Of a DNA stretch of 64,000 nucleotides, positions 41,534-50,280 are shown piece after piece; within the stretch, counting starts at the first letter, position 1; every line of letters starts with the position of its first letter. Below the pieces are notes generated by a model that was given only the letters and a program-made list of their open reading frames with translations, made no database searches and was not told where the DNA came from. Made by a program: the position numbers and the translations under genes. This stretch comes from Pectinatus haikarae. GTDB lineage: Bacteria; Bacillota; Negativicutes; Selenomonadales; Selenomonadaceae. The stretch is from the NCBI RefSeq assembly GCF_030813505.1, contig NZ_JAUSUE010000001.1; one strand, given 5' to 3'.

Positions 41534-43546
41534 ATGATACAGTCAACGACCGAAATAAAGCTGGATAATATCTTTCCTGATGAACCGATATTTGAGCAGG
41601 GAATACGCAGAGCCCCAAGCAGAGGTTTTCATTTAAGCAGTGAACAGACAAAAATAGCCTTAAAAAATGCTTTGCGTTATCTGCCCGAAGAACTGCATGA
41701 AAAAGCAGCTCCGGAATTCTTACAGGAATTAAAGACTTACGGGCGCATATATGCATACAGATGGCGCCCTCAAGGGCGCATATACGGAAAACCAATAGAT
41801 GAATACGCCGGAAAATGTTTGGAAGGAAAAGCTTTTCAAGTGATGATAGATAATAATCTTGATTTTGAGGTGGCTCTTTATCCTTATGAACTTGTTACTT
41901 ACGGTGAGACAGGCAGTGTATGTCATGATTGGCTGGGTTATAGGCTTATCAAAAAATATTTGGAAGTAATGACCGATGAACAGACTTTAGTGGTGGAATC
42001 GGGGATGCCGCTCGGTCTTTTTCCTTCGAAGCCGGAAGCTCCCCGTGTAATCAACACAAATGCTCTGATGATAGGTATGTTCGACAATGAAAAAGATTGG
42101 GAAATAGCCGAGGAAATGGGTGTGGCAAATTACGGTCAAATGACTGCGGGCGGATGGATGTACATTGGGCCGCAGGGAATAGTGCATGGCACATATAACA
42201 CTCTTTTGAACGCCGGACGAATGCATTTAGGTATTCCTAACGATGGCGATCTCAGCGGCCACATATTCGTCAGCTCCGGTCTGGGGGGAATGAGCGGTGC
42301 TCAGCCAAAAGCCGTAGAAATAGCAAATGGAGTAGGAGTAATAGCGGAAGTCGATTACTCCCGCATCAAAACACGCCTTGATCAGGGCTGGGTCGGTGAA
42401 TGCTACAAAGATCTCGATAAAGTTTTTGCTGCAGCTGACAAACATTTACATGATAAAACAACTGTTTCTATCGCCTACAACGGTAATATAGTCGATCTTT
42501 TGGAATACGTAGTTAAAAACGATATCAAGATCGATCTGATGAGTGATCAGACATCGTGCCATGTGGCCTATGACGGCGGTTATTGTCCTCAGGGAGTAAG
42601 CTTTGAAGAACGCACTCGCATGCTCGCCGAAGACCGTGAAACCTTTGAGAAGCTTGTCAACAAAAGTTTGCGGCGCCATTATGAGCTGATAATGGCGTGC
42701 GTCAAAAAAGGCACCTACTTTTTCGATTATGGAAATTCCTTTCTTAAGGCAGTCTATGATGCAGGTGTAAAGGAATTATCGAAAAACGGCGTTGATGAAA
42801 AAGACGGTTTTATTCTCCCTTCTTATGTCGAAGACATAATGGGACCGCATCTTTTTGACTACGGTTACGGTCCATTCCGCTGGGTATGCCTCAGCGGCAG
42901 GCATGAAGATCTGATGCAGACAGACAAAGCCGCTATGGATTGCATAGATCCAAGCAGAAGATACCAGGACAGAGACAATTATAATTGGATCCGTGATGCG
43001 GAAAAAAATAAAATGGTTGTCGGTACTCAGGCACGCATACTTTACCAGGATGCCGAGGGACGCATAAAAATAGCTCTCAAGTTCAATGAGTTAGTGCGTA
43101 AGGGTGAAACAGGCCCCATTATGCTGGGACGCGATCATCATGATGTCAGCGGTACAGATTCACCATTCCGGGAAACTTCAAATATCAAAGACGGCAGCAA
43201 TGTTATGGCCGATATGGCGGTACAGTGTTATGCAGGCAATGCAGCCCGTGGCATGAGCCTTATCTCTCTTCACAACGGCGGCGGTACAGGAATAGGCAAG
43301 GCAATAAACGGCGGCTTTGGACTGGTGCTTGACGGCAGTGAACGTATTGATACTATCATAAAGTCAGCTATGCTCTGGGATGTTATGGGTGGTGTCGCCC
43401 GCCGCAGCTGGGCACGCAATCCTCATGCCATAGAAACATCAAAAGAATTCAACAAAAAATACACCGGTAAAGGTCATATAACAATTCCTTTTGTTGCCGA
43501 TGAGAATCTGGTAAGCGGCCTGGTAGATAAAATGTTTGACAAGTAA
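41534..43546 (+). CDS. hutU: Urocanate hydratase
   Basis: NAD-dependent hydration of urocanate to imidazolonepropionate. At 670 residues it is of the longer form found in Firmicutes and Bacteroidetes. Recognisable segments are NYGQMTAGGWMYIGPQGIVHGTYNTL, the dinucleotide-binding GLGGMSGAQPKA (about 249-260), the active-site YCPQG/DQTSCHV region and GRDHHDVSGTDSPFRETSNI. The ATG follows AAGGAG. It ends the operon before a strong terminator. No hutH is found next to it, so urocanate must come from elsewhere or from a distant hutH. Confidence 0.97.
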   Translation: MIQSTTEIKLDNIFPDEPIFEQGIRRAPSRGFHLSSEQTKIALKNALRYLPEELHEKAAPEFLQELKTYGRIYAYRWRPQGRIYGKPIDEYAGKCLEGKAFQVMIDNNLDFEVALYPYELVTYGETGSVCHDWLGYRLIKKYLEVMTDEQTLVVESGMPLGLFPSKPEAPRVINTNALMIGMFDNEKDWEIAEEMGVANYGQMTAGGWMYIGPQGIVHGTYNTLLNAGRMHLGIPNDGDLSGHIFVSSGLGGMSGAQPKAVEIANGVGVIAEVDYSRIKTRLDQGWVGECYKDLDKVFAAADKHLHDKTTVSIAYNGNIVDLLEYVVKNDIKIDLMSDQTSCHVAYDGGYCPQGVSFEERTRMLAEDRETFEKLVNKSLRRHYELIMACVKKGTYFFDYGNSFLKAVYDAGVKELSKNGVDEKDGFILPSYVEDIMGPHLFDYGYGPFRWVCLSGRHEDLMQTDKAAMDCIDPSRRYQDRDNYNWIRDAEKNKMVVGTQARILYQDAEGRIKIALKFNELVRKGETGPIMLGRDHHDVSGTDSPFRETSNIKDGSNVMADMAVQCYAGNAARGMSLISLHNGGGTGIGKAINGGFGLVLDGSERIDTIIKSAMLWDVMGGVARRSWARNPHAIETSKEFNKKYTGKGHITIPFVADENLVSGLVDKMFDK

Positions 43547-43561
43547 GCTTTGTAAGAAAAC

Positions 43562-43618
43562 AGCAAAAAGGCAGCTGTTACTATATGATCAGTATACAGT
43601 AACAACTGCCTTTTTGCT
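43562..43618. terminator. Bidirectional terminator between hutU and bcp
   Basis: AGCAAAAAGGCAG-x-TGTTACT pairs with AGTAACA-x-CTGCCTTTTTGCT. Long A and T runs inside and beyond the stem serve both the hut operon and the convergent bcp gene. Confidence 0.92.
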
Positions 43619-43663
43619 TTAATTTCTAAGAACGATCGGGATGTCCGTTTTGCATCTTTCTGC

Positions 43664-44125
43664 TTACTCTTCGCGCAGATAAGCCAATATATCTGCCGCA
43701 TTGGTATCGGGTTTTACCTTTGGCATGACTTTTTCAATGACACCGTTTTCATCAATTATATAGCTCGTACGGACAATTCCCATACTCACTTTGCCATACA
43801 TTTTTTTCTCCTGCCAGACATCATAGGCTTTAATAGCCTGCAATTCCGGATCAGAAAGAAGTATAAACGGAAGGTCATACTTTTCTGCAAATTTTTGGTG
43901 CGATGCCGTACTGTCTTTGCTGATGCCTATAACAACAATGTCCTGTTTCCTAAAATCCTCATACGCACCGGCAAAAGCACAAGCCTGTTTTGTGCAGCCC
44001 GGCGTATTATCCCGCGGGTAAAAATAAAGGACAATTTTTTTGCCGGAAAAATCGGATAGTGATACTTTGCTGCCGTTTTTATCTAAAAGAATAAAATCTG
44101 GAGCCTTGTCACCGGATTGAAGCAT
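43664..44125 (-). CDS. bcp: Thioredoxin-dependent peroxiredoxin (Bcp/PrxQ type)
   Basis: Reduces peroxides with a peroxidatic cysteine and thioredoxin. The motif YFYPRDNTPGCTKQACAF puts the peroxidatic Cys at residue 44 and a resolving Cys at 49, the typical alpha-2 PrxQ arrangement. Length 153 residues is normal. ATG 44125 follows GGGGG. It is 63 bases after yaaA on the same strand; both are peroxide-defence genes, so one oxidative-stress unit is likely. Confidence 0.96.
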   Translation of the reverse strand: MLQSGDKAPDFILLDKNGSKVSLSDFSGKKIVLYFYPRDNTPGCTKQACAFAGAYEDFRKQDIVVIGISKDSTASHQKFAEKYDLPFILLSDPELQAIKAYDVWQEKKMYGKVSMGIVRTSYIIDENGVIEKVMPKVKPDTNAADILAYLREE

Positions 44126-44188
44126 TTTAATTCCCCCTGTTTATGAATATCTTCAGCCGTCCTTTTTTCCTTAACTGCCAGGATCATT

Positions 44189-44947
44189 TCAAAGTACGAC
44201 CGGATTATTACGAATAAAAACAAAATTATTTTCAGTAGAATACGTATTGTTGTAGCTATAGCCGAACATGGCAAACTCTTTAATTGATTGAAAATCGGCA
44301 ACCTTATTTTCAGCCAGCCAGCGGACCATTTCTCCGCGTGCTATTTTACACATTGTGCCCTTCTCCACTACCCTGTCGGCTTTCATTTCACCAAAAGTGC
44401 AGGTAAGAAATCGGGCAGAAGACGGCAGATGATCCGTGACAACCCTGCTATACTCTTTAGAAGCAAGATTCAATATCAATTCTTTGTCACTGCAAAGCAC
44501 GCTTGAAATCTTATCGTTCCAAAAAGAATAAAGATTTTTAAAAGGCATTGCAGGAAACCTTGCCTGCATCTCTAATCTATAAGGTACGATCCCGTCAAAG
44601 GACCGCAAAAGTCCGTAAAACCCGGACAAAATATACAAATGCTTTTTTATATACTCTAATTGGCTGTATTCAAAAATCCCCGGAGCCATATGCATATACT
44701 GAATGCCTTCGTATGCCAGAACAGCCGGTGTAAGATTTCGATACAAATCCATAGTCTGCAGACGCTCATAATTCATAGTTGCAATAGCATCGCTGCAGTG
44801 CCATAACTTTTTTACCCCGGTATAATCCATGGTCTTCAAAATATCAAGCAGTTTTGCTGTTTCAGCTATAAATACAGGCAGTCCGGCAGGCAGAAAATCA
44901 TCCGTAGCTGTATTCATTTTTTTCGCCGGTGAAATAATAATTTTCAT
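44189..44947 (-). CDS. yaaA: YaaA family peroxide stress protein
   Basis: DUF328/YaaA protein of 252 residues. It starts MKIIISPAKKMN and has MDYTGVKKLWHCSDAIA, LSGFYGLLRSFDGIVPYRLEMQ and LPSSARFLTCTFGEMK, all typical of the family, which lowers intracellular iron availability and limits DNA damage under peroxide in E. coli. The mechanism is not settled. It is followed by bcp. No clear ribosome site precedes the ATG. Confidence 0.94.
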   Translation of the reverse strand: MKIIISPAKKMNTATDDFLPAGLPVFIAETAKLLDILKTMDYTGVKKLWHCSDAIATMNYERLQTMDLYRNLTPAVLAYEGIQYMHMAPGIFEYSQLEYIKKHLYILSGFYGLLRSFDGIVPYRLEMQARFPAMPFKNLYSFWNDKISSVLCSDKELILNLASKEYSRVVTDHLPSSARFLTCTFGEMKADRVVEKGTMCKIARGEMVRWLAENKVADFQSIKEFAMFGYSYNNTYSTENNFVFIRNNPVVL

Positions 44948-45005
44948 TGGGTATTATTCTTTCTAAAAGTTTACAGTCAGTTTAACATATTTGGCGGAAA
45001 CTTAC

Positions 45006-45122
45006 AAAAATAATTAACAAAAGTATATACTTAATATTTGCTTATAAAACGGTAAACGTTCGTTAATAAAATAAATAAAACAGAACATCTATAATAAATA
45101 ATAATAAAATAATTAACAAAAA
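45006..45122. repeat. Direct repeat in AT-rich intergenic region
   Basis: AAAATAATTAACAAAA occurs twice, at about 45007-45022 and 45107-45122, 100 bases apart, in very AT-rich DNA between yaaA and the decayed region. It could be two binding sites or chance in low-complexity sequence. The interval 44948-45195 holds no gene I can support. Confidence 0.4.
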
Positions 45123-45199
45123 CTTTATAGTGTAAATAAATATTTTACTAAAAATTTATTATATCGCCAAAACAAACACTATAGATGAGTCTGAATTTA

Positions 45200-45228
45200 T
45201 TGACATTTTTTGTTAAAAGTAATATAGT
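45200..45228 (+). promoter_or_regulatory. Consensus promoter in front of a hairpin and mini-ORF
   Basis: TTGACA (45200-45205) and TATAGT (45223-45228) are 17 bases apart. Transcription would begin near 45235, only about 13 bases before a terminator hairpin (45248-45272). Confidence 0.6.
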
Positions 45229-45247
45229 AAAATAAATTCGTAATTAT

Positions 45248-45272
45248 GCCGTCTTTACTGATATAGGACGGC
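45248..45272 (+). terminator. Terminator hairpin next to a promoter
   Basis: GCCGTC pairs with GACGGC around a 13-base loop and is followed by TTTTTT. It would end a transcript of about 45 bases from the promoter at 45200-45228, or serve as an attenuator for the AGGAGG-led mini-ORF that follows. Confidence 0.7.
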
Positions 45273-45293
45273 TTTTTTAATTAGGAGGTGGCA

Positions 45294-45383
45294 TTGTTTT
45301 ACAGGCATGAGCGGAAGAATTTTTATTTTCGTTCATATCTTGATTATTATCCGAAGCAGTCTGATGATGCACATGTTTTATAG
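45294..45383 (+). CDS. Possible 29-codon mini-ORF with strong ribosome site
   Basis: A TTG codon five bases after AGGAGG (45283-45288) opens a frame of 29 codons ending in TAG. The product would be basic and aromatic (MFYRHERKNFYFRSYLDYY start). The region downstream looks like a decayed gene in frames interrupted by stops, so this may be the surviving 5' end of a former larger gene rather than a real peptide gene. Confidence 0.25.
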   Translation: MFYRHERKNFYFRSYLDYYPKQSDDAHVL

Positions 45384-45395
45384 AATGTAGTATGT

Positions 45396-45659
45396 AACAT
45401 TATCAACAGACTGACAGATAATATACTATTTGATGAAGGGAGCCGATAAAAAACGCATATTGCTCTGTAACTGCGATAATATATGTAATATTTTTTCGCA
45501 GTGATATATGTTTGAACTGCAAAGCAATATTCGGGATTATTTTATCTATTGAAGTCTTATCAATGTTTTCGTGAAAACGACGAGTGCGATCCTCATGATA
45601 CACGAATACGGGTAAACGGATTGGATAAATTGCTAAATTTTGCTGTTATTAAAGTTTAG
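45396..45659 (+). pseudogene. Possible remnant of a GGDEF-like domain gene
   Basis: In one plus-strand frame, interrupted by several stops, the translation reads NIINRLTDNILFDEGSR, then KTHIALL, then LLKSYQCFRENDECD, DTRIRVNGLDKLL and NFAVIKV. The order is reminiscent of a diguanylate cyclase domain (LTGL.NR..LFDE, IALL..D.D.FK, DT..R.GGDEF..I). The match is weak and made by eye. If right, it is a long-dead signalling gene between yaaA and the acetolactate decarboxylase remnant. The rest of the interval up to 45843 shows nothing else. Confidence 0.22.
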
Positions 45660-45843
45660 TGAAGACAATTTAATATGTTGTTTTAATGTATGATTCCGTG
45701 CAGCTGAATATGCAAAAAACGAATAAAAATTTTGTAAGTAATAAAGTATGACCGCTGTTTTACACAGAGTTACAGATTGGCCGGTCTGATTATATGGATA
45801 TAGTCGGGCTTACTATTAATACAAAGAAAATGGGGTCGGAATA

Positions 45844-46631
45844 ATGAAGAGAATCAATTTGCTCGGAAGAATGTTAATTTTGTTTTTTTGCATGTCCTTT
45901 TTTGTATCTGTGGCTAAAGCCCAAGAGCCAAATGCCATGTATCAGGTTTCTACAATAAATGCTTTGATCCAGGGAGTATATGAAGGTGAAATTTCTGTGG
46001 GAGAGCTGAAAAAGTACGGTAATTTTGGCATAGGCACATATGACGGCTTAGACGGAGAAATGGTTATGCTGGATGGTAAAGCTTATCATGTAAAATCTAC
46101 AGGAGCTGTAATCACTTCTGATGACAAAGTAAAAACTCCGTTTGCGAACGTACTTAATTTCAAACCAGAAATATTTGGTGAAATCAATGATGCAAAGAGT
46201 TTTGCTGAAATAGAAAACGCATTGGATTCTATCATTAAAGACAGAAATTACGTTTATGCCATTCGTATAGATGGCGTAATGAATCTGAAAACACGCGCAA
46301 TTCCGCAAAAAAGTAAACCTTACCCCACACTGGCCGAAGCCGCAAAACTCAATCGGAATTTGATCTAAAAAATGTACATGGAACGATTGTCGGCATATGG
46401 TGCCCACAATATATGAACGGAATCAACGTCCCCGGCTACCATTTGCATTTTATTTCGGATGACCGCAAATCAGGCGGACATGTACTGAGCGGTGAAATTA
46501 TTCATGGTAAAGTGCAGGTGTCCAGAATATCTGATTTCCGGATGGTCCTGCCGGGCGGCGACGCTTTTAAAAATGCGGCACTCAACAGCGACTACAGCAA
46601 AGAGTTGAAAGCAGTAGAACAATCTAACTGA
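45844..46631 (+). pseudogene. Frameshifted, secreted-type alpha-acetolactate decarboxylase
   Basis: Two frames together form one alpha-acetolactate decarboxylase (acetolactate to acetoin). The first (45844-46368) has a signal peptide (KRINLLGRM, hydrophobic core, AKAQ cleavage near 27), then MYQVSTINALIQGVYEGE, FGIGTYDGLDGEMVMLDGK and YAIRIDGVMNLKTRAIPQ. The second frame resumes with QSEFDLKNVHGTIVGIWCPQYMNG and continues GINVPGYHLHFISDDRKSGGHVL, which holds the zinc histidines. The break is at an A4 tract (46344-46347) where one extra A would restore the frame. It is a single-base loss or a sequencing error. With the frame restored the protein would be about 262 residues, of which the mature part after the signal peptide is typical. 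Confidence 0.82.
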
Positions 46632-46668
46632 ATACGAAAAATTTTTTGTACGACAACGGAGGGTTGTA

Positions 46669-48669
46669 ATGAAAAGTTTAAAGTTTCAATTATTGGTTCC
46701 TCTCGGTATAACTATCGCAGCTATCCTGCTTTGTGTCATGTTTATATCATATTGGACTACATCCAGCATGCTGAAGACCAATCTGGAAGAACGATTCCAG
46801 ATTCAGGCACAGGAAATAGCTAATGCATTTGATATACGCTTTCAGAAAGAAAAAACTGTTATGGATTCCTTCGGTAAACAAGTAACACATAACTTTCCTG
46901 AGTATCAGGCAAATGATCAATTGCAATTTGAATTCACTAAACGCATGCATGATACCTACACAGAATGGAATCCTGTCAGTTTTATTACCGATCTGACGGC
47001 AAAAAAAGTTGCCACCAGTGCCGGTAAATATGTTGATGCTTCAGCACTGTCCTATATAAAAAGACTGCCCGAAGGCAAAACTTTCATGGACAGCCCAATT
47101 GTCGCAGTTACCACGGGTAAAGCCATAGTAGTTGGCGCGGCGCCTGTATCGGTCGACCAGAAGGTTGCCGGTGCTGTGGTCGGCGGTATTCCTTTGGAAA
47201 AATTCACCGATGGTTTCAGTGAATTGAAAATAGGTGAGGATGGCTACTGTATGATAGTGGCTCCCGATGGAGTAATTGTGAGTCATCCTAATGCTGATCT
47301 TGTAATGAAAACCAACATTAAGGACATAAAAAATCAAGATCTGACAGATGCTTTGCAAAATATTACTCAGGGGAAAAAAGGATATATGATCACAACAATT
47401 GATGGCGTAGCGTCACTTGTTGCCTATGTTCCCACTGAAGATAACTGGGGAGTATTCACAGTTGCCCCTGTATCGCAGGAATTTGCCCCTATCCAAAAAC
47501 TCACATGGATGTTTATCATATTATTCTTTATAGGATTGGGCATCGCAGTATTTGTCGTCAATTTGCTGGCCGGGAAGGTAACAAGCCCCATCAAGGAGAT
47601 GTCCCAGTATGTCTCAGCAATAGCCAAGGGCGACCTTTCAAAGGAAACATTAGAAAAAATAGACCGGTCTAAATATAATGCTCAGGATGAAATTGGTACA
47701 CTGAGAAAAGCCATGATCACTATGCGAGAAGAATTATGGAGTTTGATGCACCAGGTTGACAAGGCAGCAGTGCATACAGCCAGTTCCTCCCTTCAGCTTA
47801 AGGAAAGTGCTGGTCAGTCTGCCCAGACTGCGACTCAGGTAGCTGAATCTGTGACAAAAGTATCCGAACAAACCGTACGCGGACAAAAAGGCATCAATGA
47901 AGTAAACAGGATTTTTGATGGCTTTATGCAGGATATCAGTAAAATGAAGGATAATACTCAAGATGCTACCAATTTTGCTGACAGTGCTGTTCAAAAAACA
48001 CAAAGCGGCACGCAGACTGTCCAAAATGCCAGAATACAAATGGAAAATATAAATAACAGCTCTCAGAATGTCACAAATGCTGTTACAGAACTTTCCAAAG
48101 GAACCGCCAAGATAGGAGAAATAGTAAATATTATTTCCGGCATAGCAGCTCAGACCAATCTTTTGGCACTGAATGCCGCCATCGAAGCAGCAAGAGCCGG
48201 TGAACACGGAAGAGGTTTTGCAGTTGTCGCTGATGAAGTGCGCAAACTTGCTGAACAATCGCAGGATTCTGCAGGACAGATAATTTCACTTATAGCAGAA
48301 ATCAATCAGGATGTGGAAACAGCTGTATCGGCAGTGGAGCATTCCGGCACAGATGTCAGCGAGGGTATAAAAAATGTTACCGACGCAGAAAAACAATTTT
48401 TGGAAATAGCTGATCTGATTCAAAATGTTCAGCAAAAAACTGCAAAAGTACTTTCTTATACTGATAAATTAGTCAACGACGGACACACTGTTGAAATATC
48501 CTCAAACGAAGTTAATCAGGCAATGAATGAGACTGCAGCCAGTTCCGAGAGCGTTTCTGCGGCTACAGAAGAACAATCGGCAGCAATGCAGGAAATCGCC
48601 GCATCTAGTGATGATTTATCGCAGCTTGCCAATAAACTGAAAAACAGTATTCAAAGCTTTAAGTTATAA
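46669..48669 (+). CDS. Methyl-accepting chemotaxis protein with dCache sensor
   Basis: Transmembrane chemoreceptor of 666 residues. TM1 at about 6-28 and TM2 at about 279-301 flank a double-Cache periplasmic sensor (about 35-275; KTFMDSPIVAVTTGKAIVVGAAP and EDGYCMIVAPDGVIVSHPNADLV are PAS-like Cache signatures). A HAMP domain follows (about 302-360), then a signalling coiled coil with the conserved tip IAAQTNLLALNAAIEAARAGEHGRGFAVVADEVRKLAE (about 490-527). The ligand is unknown; dCache receptors often bind amino acids or carboxylates. The ATG follows GGAGGG. Ends before a bidirectional terminator. Confidence 0.96.
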   Translation: MKSLKFQLLVPLGITIAAILLCVMFISYWTTSSMLKTNLEERFQIQAQEIANAFDIRFQKEKTVMDSFGKQVTHNFPEYQANDQLQFEFTKRMHDTYTEWNPVSFITDLTAKKVATSAGKYVDASALSYIKRLPEGKTFMDSPIVAVTTGKAIVVGAAPVSVDQKVAGAVVGGIPLEKFTDGFSELKIGEDGYCMIVAPDGVIVSHPNADLVMKTNIKDIKNQDLTDALQNITQGKKGYMITTIDGVASLVAYVPTEDNWGVFTVAPVSQEFAPIQKLTWMFIILFFIGLGIAVFVVNLLAGKVTSPIKEMSQYVSAIAKGDLSKETLEKIDRSKYNAQDEIGTLRKAMITMREELWSLMHQVDKAAVHTASSSLQLKESAGQSAQTATQVAESVTKVSEQTVRGQKGINEVNRIFDGFMQDISKMKDNTQDATNFADSAVQKTQSGTQTVQNARIQMENINNSSQNVTNAVTELSKGTAKIGEIVNIISGIAAQTNLLALNAAIEAARAGEHGRGFAVVADEVRKLAEQSQDSAGQIISLIAEINQDVETAVSAVEHSGTDVSEGIKNVTDAEKQFLEIADLIQNVQQKTAKVLSYTDKLVNDGHTVEISSNEVNQAMNETAASSESVSAATEEQSAAMQEIAASSDDLSQLANKLKNSIQSFKL

Positions 48670-48697
48670 TAGTCAACTGTCAAAACAATTATTTATT

Positions 48698-48756
48698 AAA
48701 AATCTCCCAATATAAACAGCTGTAGCAATACTTCTGTCTTTATTGAGAGATTTTTT
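48698..48756. terminator. Bidirectional terminator between the chemoreceptor and the HAD-Nudix gene
   Basis: AAAAATCTC pairs with GAGATTTTT, with inner pairing of AATATAAACAG against CTGTCTTTATT. A and T runs flank both ends. Confidence 0.8.
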
Positions 48757-48777
48757 ATCTCTAAGGGCATTATTCAG

Positions 48778-50058
48778 TCAATCAAAAATCACGTTCCAGT
48801 GCATGTCATTATGAGCCTTAAAACAAAGAGCCAACTGCTCTGCCGTATTTCTTTTTTCAGAAAGAGGGGGCAGGCAGTCAAAAGAAAAATAAGCACTACG
48901 GGAAGTTTCACTGTTTTCTTTAAATGATCCATCAATAATGTCACATTCAATAAAAATTTTGCATACTGAGTATGCATAAACCGGACGATTATGACGATTT
49001 CGTTCCTGTACTGAAATGATACGCCGCGGAAAAACTGTTAATCCACTTTCTTCTAATGCCTCTTTAACGGTATTTTCCGCTATAGATTTATCAATATCCA
49101 CCCAGCCTCCCGGAAGAGACCACGTTCCTTGTTCATCTGTTTCCTGAACAAGAAGTATTTCATTACTTGCATTAAAAATAACTGCCCGTGTATCAATCTT
49201 TGGTGTTTGAAATCCTTTTTCATTACAAAATAGAGATTTTATCTGATCAGTGGGAATGCCTGTTTTCAGCGCAAGCATCTCAACAGCTATTGATGAGATG
49301 CGCTCGAATCGTTCAATGTCAAACTTGTTTTTCGAATAATAAAGACCCGCCTGAGCGATAAAACGCAGTTCCATAGCCCATTTCAGCCATGGCATTTCAA
49401 GCAGAGGATCACTTTTTTGCTCCAGATAATATATGATTTCTGCCGGAGATCTAAAATAGTAGTCGGCTTTTATATGTTTGACAGAACGGCATCCCCAAAC
49501 AGCAAGCCCGGATGCTGCTTTTGCGGCGGCGGCACATTCTATATCATAAATAGTGTCGCCTATATAAAGCACATCCTGCCTCTCTGCACCTGCTATTTCC
49601 ATATATTTGAGCAAGGGCTCAGCAAAAGGCTTATGTTTTGCAGTATCATCGGCTGAAATTATTACATCGAAGTATTGGGCTATCCCCAAATGAAAAAAAT
49701 CTGATTTGCATTCATGTTTCAGCTTTGAGGTTACAATGCCAAGTTTTATATTTTTTTCTTTCAAAGATTTGAGCAGCGTCTTAATACCATCAAAAATTTT
49801 TATAGCATGATGATAGTCTTTCATATGTAAATTCCATTTTTCCAAAGCCAGTTCAGGATTTTTCACCCCCAGCTTACGCAGCCCGTCTTCGCCCGGTATA
49901 CCGATAACAGCAGAAAGTTCACTATCTGTAAAAACCCGCAGCGGGATTATTTCTTTTAAAGCTTCCCTCAAAGACAGCACTAATATATCATGGGTGTCGA
50001 TCAAGGTTCCATCCATATCAAAAACGACATTCTTAAATCTCATAATAAAAATATACAT
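48778..50058 (-). CDS. HAD phosphatase-Nudix hydrolase fusion protein
   Basis: Two enzymes in one 426-residue chain. Residues about 6-215 form a HAD hydrolase of the phosphoglycolate phosphatase/PpaX type: FDMDGTLID (motif I), VTSK (motif II), KPFAEPL (motif III) and IGDTIYDIECA (motif IV). Residues about 222-275 resemble the Nudix N-terminal helical domain, and about 285-420 form a Nudix hydrolase with the box GGWVDIDKSIAENTVKEALEESGL (conserved EExG kept; first Glu replaced by Lys, as in some relatives). Substrates unknown. The ATG at 50058 is too close to its AAGGGA site, and Met6 is an alternative start. Single gene, no partners. Confidence 0.85.
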   Translation of the reverse strand: MYIFIMRFKNVVFDMDGTLIDTHDILVLSLREALKEIIPLRVFTDSELSAVIGIPGEDGLRKLGVKNPELALEKWNLHMKDYHHAIKIFDGIKTLLKSLKEKNIKLGIVTSKLKHECKSDFFHLGIAQYFDVIISADDTAKHKPFAEPLLKYMEIAGAERQDVLYIGDTIYDIECAAAAKAASGLAVWGCRSVKHIKADYYFRSPAEIIYYLEQKSDPLLEMPWLKWAMELRFIAQAGLYYSKNKFDIERFERISSIAVEMLALKTGIPTDQIKSLFCNEKGFQTPKIDTRAVIFNASNEILLVQETDEQGTWSLPGGWVDIDKSIAENTVKEALEESGLTVFPRRIISVQERNRHNRPVYAYSVCKIFIECDIIDGSFKENSETSRSAYFSFDCLPPLSEKRNTAEQLALCFKAHNDMHWNVIFD

Positions 50059-50280
50059 TCCCTTCTAAAATTAAGAAAACTGCATCCACAACTAAATACC
50101 GCTGCACAAAACAGATCAGCCTGTTTAGTTTTATGTATATGCCGCCGCTAAACAATTCGTGCTGAACCATTATACTATGATTTTCGATGTTTTTCCAAAA
50201 TTTGCTACACGGCTCTTGCAGAAAAACTGACAAGATGTCATAATATGAAATAAATTCGCCTGACACAGGAGGTGTTTAAC

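Noticed and set aside
45403..45603. 66-codon minus-strand open frame after yaaA
   Set aside because: No ribosome site or recognisable domain, and it is opposite the stretch that looks like a decayed plus-strand gene.
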